A DNA stretch of 64,000 nucleotides from an uncultured Selenomonadales bacterium. GTDB taxonomy: Bacteria; Bacillota; Negativicutes; Selenomonadales; Selenomonadaceae. Position 1 is the first letter of the stretch. Every line of letters begins with the position of its first letter. Location: NCBI GenBank assembly GCA_937877565.1, contig CALFJB010000063.1:1-64000 (forward strand). Direction: 5' to 3'. This document shows, in pieces, positions 59,442 through 64,000 of this stretch. A program made the position numbers and the translations under genes. Below the pieces are notes generated by a model, which worked only from the letters and a program-made list of their open reading frames with translations, was not told where the DNA came from and ran no database searches.

Positions 59442-60731
59442 TTAGAAAATATTTTCGTCAACAACAATAGTTTGGTCTCTATTTGGACCAACTGAAATAA
59501 TTCCAATCTTCGTCCCCGTAACTTCAGCCATTCTTTCAAGATATTTTTTGGCGTTTGCAGGTAAATCTTCATATTTGCGAATTTTTGAAGTATCGCACTT
59601 CCAGCCTTCAAAAGTTTCATAAACTGGCTCAACTTTCGCAAAAACTTTCAAACTTGCCGGTATTTCATTTATAATTTTGCCGTCAAGTTTGTAGGCAACG
59701 CACATTTTAATTTCATCGAAAGTGTCGAAAATATCCATTTTTGTAACGCCCAAATAATCAATGCCGGAAATTTGCCCCGCGTATTTTACAACGCAAGCAT
59801 CAAGCCAACCTGTACGACGTGGACGCCCTGTAACTGTTCCAAATTCGTGACCTTCAGTGCGTAAACGTTCACCAATTTCGTTAAGTTGTTCAGTTGGGAA
59901 AGGACCTTCACCAACGCGCGTTGTATAAGCCTTGACGACCCCAATAACCGTATCAATTTTCTTTGGAGCAATTCCTGCGCCCACGCAAACGCCGCCCGCC
60001 ACAGGATGACTTGCCGTAACGTAGGGATAAGTTCCATAATCAATATCAAGCATTGTAGCCTGTGCGCCCTCAAATAAAATCTTTTTGCCCGCGTCAAGTT
60101 CTTCATTCAACAAAGTTATAGTGTCGCAAACATACGGGCGCAACCTGTCAGCGTAGCCGTTATATTCGTTCAAAATTTCTTCGTAGTTAAGCGGCTTATG
60201 GTTGTAAACTTTTTGCAGAATAATATTTTTTTGCTCCAGCGCAATTTTTAATTTTGCTGCAAATTCTTCCTTGTCGATAAAATCACAAACACGAATACCG
60301 ATTCTGTCAGATTTATCAATGTAGCAAGGCGAAATTCCGCGCCCGGTCGTACCAATTTTTTTATCGCCGCGTGACTTTTCAGAAAGATTATCTAAAAGTT
60401 GATGATACGGCAAAACTACATGAGCGCGGTTAGACAGGCGAATTTTTGAAACGTCAATGCCGCGTTCTGAAAGTGAATCCATTTCCTCAAGCAAAACTTT
60501 TGGATCAACTACAACGCCGTTGCCAATTACACACAATTTATCTTTGCAAAGAATCCCCGACGGTACAAGCCGCAATTTATATTCAACGTTATCAATGCTC
60601 AAAGTATGACCGGCGTTGGAGCCGCCCGCAACTCTGGAAATAATATCTGCTTTTTGCGCGTAGTAGTCAACGAATTTGCCCTTGCCTTCGTCGCCCCACG
60701 AACTGCCAACAATTACCAGCGTTTTTCCCAT
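59442..60731 (-). CDS. purA: Adenylosuccinate synthase
   Basis: Converts IMP and aspartate to adenylosuccinate in AMP synthesis. N-terminal GSSWGDEGKGKFVDYYA, GGSNAGHT, GRGISPCY and the C-terminal GRPRRTGWLDACVVKYA and GVTKMDIFD are all present. 429 residues, normal. ATG at 60731. A weak promoter (CTGACA, 17 bp, TTTAAT) lies upstream on the minus strand. Confidence 0.97.
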   Translation of the reverse strand: MGKTLVIVGSSWGDEGKGKFVDYYAQKADIISRVAGGSNAGHTLSIDNVEYKLRLVPSGILCKDKLCVIGNGVVVDPKVLLEEMDSLSERGIDVSKIRLSNRAHVVLPYHQLLDNLSEKSRGDKKIGTTGRGISPCYIDKSDRIGIRVCDFIDKEEFAAKLKIALEQKNIILQKVYNHKPLNYEEILNEYNGYADRLRPYVCDTITLLNEELDAGKKILFEGAQATMLDIDYGTYPYVTASHPVAGGVCVGAGIAPKKIDTVIGVVKAYTTRVGEGPFPTEQLNEIGERLRTEGHEFGTVTGRPRRTGWLDACVVKYAGQISGIDYLGVTKMDIFDTFDEIKMCVAYKLDGKIINEIPASLKVFAKVEPVYETFEGWKCDTSKIRKYEDLPANAKKYLERMAEVTGTKIGIISVGPNRDQTIVVDENIF

Positions 60732-60801
60732 TTTTATTACACCTCGTCGATTAAACTCAAATTAAAATCTAATGTCAGAATTTTAACATAAACGCCAAAC
60801 A

Positions 60802-60830
60802 TTGACAAATTAATTTCGCTTAAATAAAAT
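60802..60830 (+). promoter_or_regulatory. Promoter of ychF
   Basis: -35 TTGACA (60802-60807), 17-bp spacer, -10 TAAAAT (60825-60830), 33 bp before the chosen start. Confidence 0.75.
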
Positions 60831-60863
60831 ATTTTGGCTATTATGTTGAAGGGAGAAATTTTA

Positions 60864-61958
60864 ATGGAAGTAGGAATAGTTGGCTTGCCGAACGTTGGTA
60901 AGTCCACACTTTTTAACGCAATTACGAAAGCCGGAGCAGAGGCGGCGAATTATCCTTTTTGCACGATTGAGCCGAATGTTGGAATTGTGGCAGTACCTGA
61001 TGAACGTTTGAACGTTTTAACTAAAATGTACAATTCCAAAAAAACTACGCCCGCTACAGTGCGTTTTGTTGACATTGCGGGACTTGTAAAAGGCGCGTCG
61101 AAAGGCGAAGGCTTAGGCAACAAATTTCTTGAACATATTCGGCAAGTTGACGCAATAGCGCATGTTGTCAGATGTTTTGAAGACGAAAATATTACTCACG
61201 TTGCAAATACAATCGACCCGCTTAGAGATATTGACACAATTCAAACTGAACTTTGTTTGGCAGATTTAGAAATTGTCGATAAACGCCTTGAACGCCTTAC
61301 CCGCGTTTTAAAATCCGGCAACAAAGAGGCGAAGGCTGAAAACGAAATTTTAAACAAAGTTAAAGCCGCGCTTGACGAGGCGAAACCTGCGCGAAGTGTC
61401 GATTTAACCGAAGATGAGCTTTTTGCAATTCGTGAAACAAATTTATTGACGTTGAAGCCAAATTTATATGTTGCAAACGTTTCTGAAGATGAAGCCGCTG
61501 ATTATTCAAATAATCCGCACGTTAAAAAAGTTATCGAACTTGCGAAAAACGAAGGCGCACAAGTTGTAGTTATCTGCGCCAAAGTTGAATCTGAAATTGC
61601 GGAGCTTGACGACGACGAGGCAAAAGAATTTTTGGCAGATATTGGCTTAGAAAGTTCCGGCTTAGACAGGTTGATACACGCCGCCTTTGACTTGTTGGGC
61701 TTGATGACGTTTTTAACTTCCGGTCCCGATGAATGCCGCGCGTGGACGATTAAAAAAGGTACGCCCGCAGTTAAAGCCGCCGGTAAAATTCACAGCGATA
61801 TTGAACGCGGTTTTATTCGCGCAGAAATTGTAAACTACGACGACTTAGTTAAACTCGGTTCAATCGCCGCCGCCCGTGAAAAAGGACTCGTTCGCCTTGA
61901 AGGCAAAGATTATATTATGCAAGATGGCGACGTTACCTATTTTAGATTTAACGTTTGA
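60864..61958 (+). CDS. ychF: Ribosome-associated ATPase YchF/OLA1
   Basis: P-loop NTPase of the Obg family that prefers ATP. G1 GLPNVGKSTLFNAI, G3 DIAGLVKGASKGEGLGNKFL, and the C-terminal TGS-like domain (DECRAWTIKKGTPAVKAAGKIHSDIERGFIRAE in overview, about 280-364). ATG at 60864 with AAGGGAG upstream. 364 residues, normal. Own promoter and terminator. Confidence 0.96.
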   Translation: MEVGIVGLPNVGKSTLFNAITKAGAEAANYPFCTIEPNVGIVAVPDERLNVLTKMYNSKKTTPATVRFVDIAGLVKGASKGEGLGNKFLEHIRQVDAIAHVVRCFEDENITHVANTIDPLRDIDTIQTELCLADLEIVDKRLERLTRVLKSGNKEAKAENEILNKVKAALDEAKPARSVDLTEDELFAIRETNLLTLKPNLYVANVSEDEAADYSNNPHVKKVIELAKNEGAQVVVICAKVESEIAELDDDEAKEFLADIGLESSGLDRLIHAAFDLLGLMTFLTSGPDECRAWTIKKGTPAVKAAGKIHSDIERGFIRAEIVNYDDLVKLGSIAAAREKGLVRLEGKDYIMQDGDVTYFRFNV

Positions 61959-61965
61959 GAAAATT

Positions 61966-62008
61966 AAAAAACCTGCCGAAATTTTTTCTTCGACAGGTTT
62001 ATTTTTTT
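61966..62008 (+). terminator. Terminator after ychF
   Basis: Stem AACCTGCCGAA / TTCGACAGGTT (one mismatch) with loop ATTTTTTC, then TATTTTTTT. Confidence 0.88.
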
Positions 62009-62018
62009 GTCCAAAAAT

Positions 62019-62606
62019 TTAAGCAGTCATATTGTCAAATTCTTCTTGAGGTACAAGCGTTACAAGCCCCATAATTGCCAAAATTTGTTCCAGTGCAACG
62101 CGCGGCGACGCTGTATTTTTTATGACAAAATTAACGTCTTTCCATTGATCAAATTCCTTGCTTGTATCGGCGTATTCGACAAAATATTTTATTTCATCAT
62201 TTGAACAACCGGCGCGTAACATTCGCTCAATAAAAATTTCCTCATTAATCATCAAAAAAATTGTTACAAGGTCTTGATTTATAAATTTTGAAAGTTGCTT
62301 GATTCCGTCAGAATTCATCATTAACATAACGCTAATTTTGTGTTGTTGGTACGAGTCCAAAACGTCAGATTTTCTCAAGCCAAACGAGCTGCCTTGATAT
62401 TGAGTGTTTACTATAAATTTTTCTTGCGCGTAGGCGTCCGGCTTAACCGTTTGAAAAAGTTTGCGCTTGTAGGCGTATCTGTCATCGAAATATTTTGTAG
62501 TTACAGTTGGAATGTAATGAACGCCCATTGATACAAGCTGTGAGATCATTGACGCTTTGCCGGAGGCGTGTGAGCCAAGCAGTGCATAAACTTTATTTTG
62601 TGCCAT
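62019..62606 (-). CDS. Guanylate-kinase-like P-loop protein
   Basis: A 195-residue protein with an early P-loop-like GSHASGKASM (residues 11-20), where the usual Ser/Thr after GK is Ala, then VTTKYFDDRYAYK and a helical second half resembling nucleoside-monophosphate kinases. The canonical guanylate kinase GMP-binding residues are not obvious, so catalysis is doubtful; a regulatory nucleotide-binding role is possible. ATG with AAAGGAG upstream. Confidence 0.6.
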   Translation of the reverse strand: MAQNKVYALLGSHASGKASMISQLVSMGVHYIPTVTTKYFDDRYAYKRKLFQTVKPDAYAQEKFIVNTQYQGSSFGLRKSDVLDSYQQHKISVMLMMNSDGIKQLSKFINQDLVTIFLMINEEIFIERMLRAGCSNDEIKYFVEYADTSKEFDQWKDVNFVIKNTASPRVALEQILAIMGLVTLVPQEEFDNMTA

Positions 62607-62631
62607 TAAAAAGCTCCTTTCAGTCAGTTTT

Positions 62632-62712
62632 TAGGAAACAGTTGACAGGATACAGGAAACAGTGGTTTAAGATTTTTAATCTGTCTCCTGTTTCCTGCTT
62701 TCCTGTTCCCTC
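62632..62712. repeat. Inverted GGATACAG/CTGTATCC array, copy 2
   Basis: TAGGAAACAGTTGACAGGATACAGGAAACAG, AT-rich centre, CTGTCTCCTGTTTCCTGCTTTCC-TGTTCCCTC (split here for length). Homologous along its length to 40325-40405, in the same orientation relative to minus-strand neighbours; it lies just upstream of the kinase-like gene. Confidence 0.78.
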
Positions 62713-62716
62713 ATTC

Positions 62717-63892
62717 TTAATAATTTTCAGCGGTAATTTCAAAATAAGCTTGCGGGTGTTTGCAAACGGGACAAATATCCGGCGCGGCAGTTCCAACTAC
62801 GATATGTCCGCAATTTCTGCACTCCCAAATTTGTACACCGGCTTTTTTGAAAACTTCCTGCGTTTCAACATTCTTTAAAAGTTTGCGGTAACGTTCTTCA
62901 TGATGTTTTTCAATCGCCGCAACGCCTCTGAATTGTTCTGCCAATTCGGTAAAGCCTTCTTCGTCAGCCTCCCGCGCCATTCTTGCATACATATCTGTCC
63001 ACTCGAAATTTTCGCCGTCCGCCGCGTGCAAAAGATTTGTCGGTGTGTCTCCCAATTCGCCAAGTGCCTTAAACCAAAGTTTGGCATGTTCCTTTTCGTT
63101 TTCGGCAGTTTTCAAAAACAGCGCGGCAATTTGTTCATAGCCGTTTTTCTTTGCAACAGAGGCATAATAAGTATATTTGTTACGCGCTTGAGATTCGCCA
63201 GAAAAAGCCTCCCAAAGATTTTTTTCAGTTTTTGTACCTTTAAGCGATTTACTTTCAGATTTTTTAACTTCAGGAACAATTTTTTTGAAATCGCTTGCAG
63301 GATGTTTACAAATTGGACAAATAAAATCTTTTGGCAATTCTTCGCCAACATATTCATAGCCGCAAATTTCGCAACGCCAAATAGTTTTGCCGTCTTCAGT
63401 CTTGCCGACGGGCGCGGGCGCAGGTTTAATATTTTTCTGATAAAAATTGTAGGTTGCAGATTGAATATCATTAAATTTTTTCATATCGACAACATCAGCA
63501 ATAAAAATTGTGTGCGTTCCAACGTCAACCGAATTTATAACATTGCCGCTGATAAAAGAATTTGTACCTTCAGTAATTGCAAGCGTACCATTTTCAGTCC
63601 GTTGTACTTTGTCGAAATTTGCAAACTTGTCAACATTTTTGCCGCTTTGAAAACCAAAGTGCTTGAAAAGTTCAAAATTAGCCGCCTCACTGATAATTGA
63701 AACTGTGAATTTTTTCGACGCCAAAATTAAATCGTGCGTGTAATTTAACTTATTGACGGCGATAGAAATTCTTTCAGGATTAGCCGTAACTTGAGTAACC
63801 GTGTTGATAATGCAAGCATTGTCCTTCGTTTCTGACTTTGAACTTAAAACAAATAAACCGTACTGAACATTGAATAAAACTTTGCTATCCAC
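62717..63892 (-). CDS. Flavin reductase-rubredoxin-rubrerythrin fusion
   Basis: A 391-residue oxidative-stress enzyme. Residues 1-155 are a flavin reductase (FMN-binding split barrel, VQYGLFVLSS, TVTQVTANPERISIAVNK); 168-205 a rubredoxin (CEICGYEYVG, CPICKHPASDF); 222-350 a rubrerythrin diiron four-helix bundle (AFSGESQARNKY, ENEKEHAKLW, EADEEGF, IEKHHEERY); and the C-terminus a second rubredoxin (CRNCGHIV, CPVCKHPQAYF). It would pass electrons from NAD(P)H via flavin and iron to reduce peroxide in one chain. GTG start with GGAGGG 6-7 nt upstream. Confidence 0.92.
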   Translation of the reverse strand: MDSKVLFNVQYGLFVLSSKSETKDNACIINTVTQVTANPERISIAVNKLNYTHDLILASKKFTVSIISEAANFELFKHFGFQSGKNVDKFANFDKVQRTENGTLAITEGTNSFISGNVINSVDVGTHTIFIADVVDMKKFNDIQSATYNFYQKNIKPAPAPVGKTEDGKTIWRCEICGYEYVGEELPKDFICPICKHPASDFKKIVPEVKKSESKSLKGTKTEKNLWEAFSGESQARNKYTYYASVAKKNGYEQIAALFLKTAENEKEHAKLWFKALGELGDTPTNLLHAADGENFEWTDMYARMAREADEEGFTELAEQFRGVAAIEKHHEERYRKLLKNVETQEVFKKAGVQIWECRNCGHIVVGTAAPDICPVCKHPQAYFEITAENY

Positions 63893-63928
63893 TTTAAGCC
63901 CTCCAAAAATTTTTTTCTTTATGCAAAG

Positions 63929-63957
63929 ATAGTTTCATATTTTCTTAAAAATGTCAA
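63929..63957 (-). promoter_or_regulatory. Promoter of the rubrerythrin fusion gene
   Basis: Minus strand -35 TTGACA (63957-63952), 17-bp spacer, -10 AACTAT (63934-63929). The remaining bases to the right edge hold nothing I recognise; a PerR box cannot be supported. Confidence 0.7.
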
Positions 63958-64000
63958 GACTATCATTAAAATTTTTTATTTGGTAAAATATGCAAGTCTA

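Noticed and set aside
1..64000. CRISPR arrays or prophage
   Set aside because: No regularly spaced direct repeats with unique spacers, cas genes, integrase or phage structural genes were seen.
63893..64000. PerR box before the rubrerythrin fusion
   Set aside because: The region contains a promoter but no convincing palindrome of the PerR type.

Overview
The window looks like chromosomal DNA of a low-GC, diderm, flagellated, anaerobic Firmicutes-type bacterium, most likely a Negativicutes member (inference; no rRNA is present to confirm it). Envelope genes point to an outer membrane: a TolC-type channel with a periplasmic adaptor, an HldE-like heptose kinase homologue and an LPP20-type protein. 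The Firmicutes side shows in ECF transporter S components (BioY, ThiT), strong AGGAGG ribosome binding sites and many TTG or GTG starts. Anaerobic life fits rubredoxin, a flavin reductase-rubredoxin-rubrerythrin fusion, a DcuA/B dicarboxylate carrier with malate dehydrogenase, and several radical SAM enzymes. MotA/MotB imply flagella.

Layout. 1-2.7 kb: an RTX-repeat surface or secreted protein, cut by an in-frame stop and driven by a promoter with a ten-G tract in its spacer. 2.7-7.2 kb: riboflavin genes (ribBA, ribE) split by a VapBC-like module and an AlkD-like gene, with half of an FMN riboswitch upstream. 7.3-10.8 kb: LPP20 protein, tadA, mdh, rubredoxin, SMR exporter. 10.9-19.0 kb: a radical SAM protein, a GHKL ATPase, a HerA-like ATPase and a NurA nuclease, then uvrC; the ATPase gene carries a ten-C tract near its 3' end. 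19-27 kb: rnhA, transporters and dnaJ/dnaK/grpE, with a complete type II restriction-modification cassette between dnaJ and dnaK. 27-34.8 kb: dicarboxylate carrier, frameshifted SDR, PfkB kinase, def-fmt, ruvB, bioY, CAP protein, tRNA-Arg. 35-45 kb: HAD phosphatase, two GT92-like paralogues, nnrED, an exported methyltransferase-like protein, acpS, motAB, ubiD. 45-50.5 kb: candidate sRNA, radical SAM, a metal-efflux locus (separate HMA domain, IS200/IS605-derived remnant resembling an orphan omegaRNA, YitT protein, P-type ATPase), DUF1810, thiT with a TPP riboswitch. 50.5-64 kb: tannase-like esterase, M48 protease, aminotransferase with Lrp regulator, sbcD with a duplicated tail, TolC and adaptor genes, purA, ychF, a kinase-like protein and the rubrerythrin fusion.

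Three themes stand out. First, two 10-nt G/C homopolymers sit exactly where slippage would matter: one in a promoter spacer, one in the 3' end of the HerA-NurA-associated ATPase gene, where one more C restores a 56-residue tail whose stop overlaps the next start codon. This suggests phase variation of a surface protein and of a candidate DNA-processing or defence operon. Second, gaps between genes are populated by several families of foldable repeats; one family shows compensatory base changes in three stems. Third, an IS200/IS605-type remnant keeps both subterminal hairpins, a promoter and an omegaRNA-like 3' end, but has no nuclease gene.
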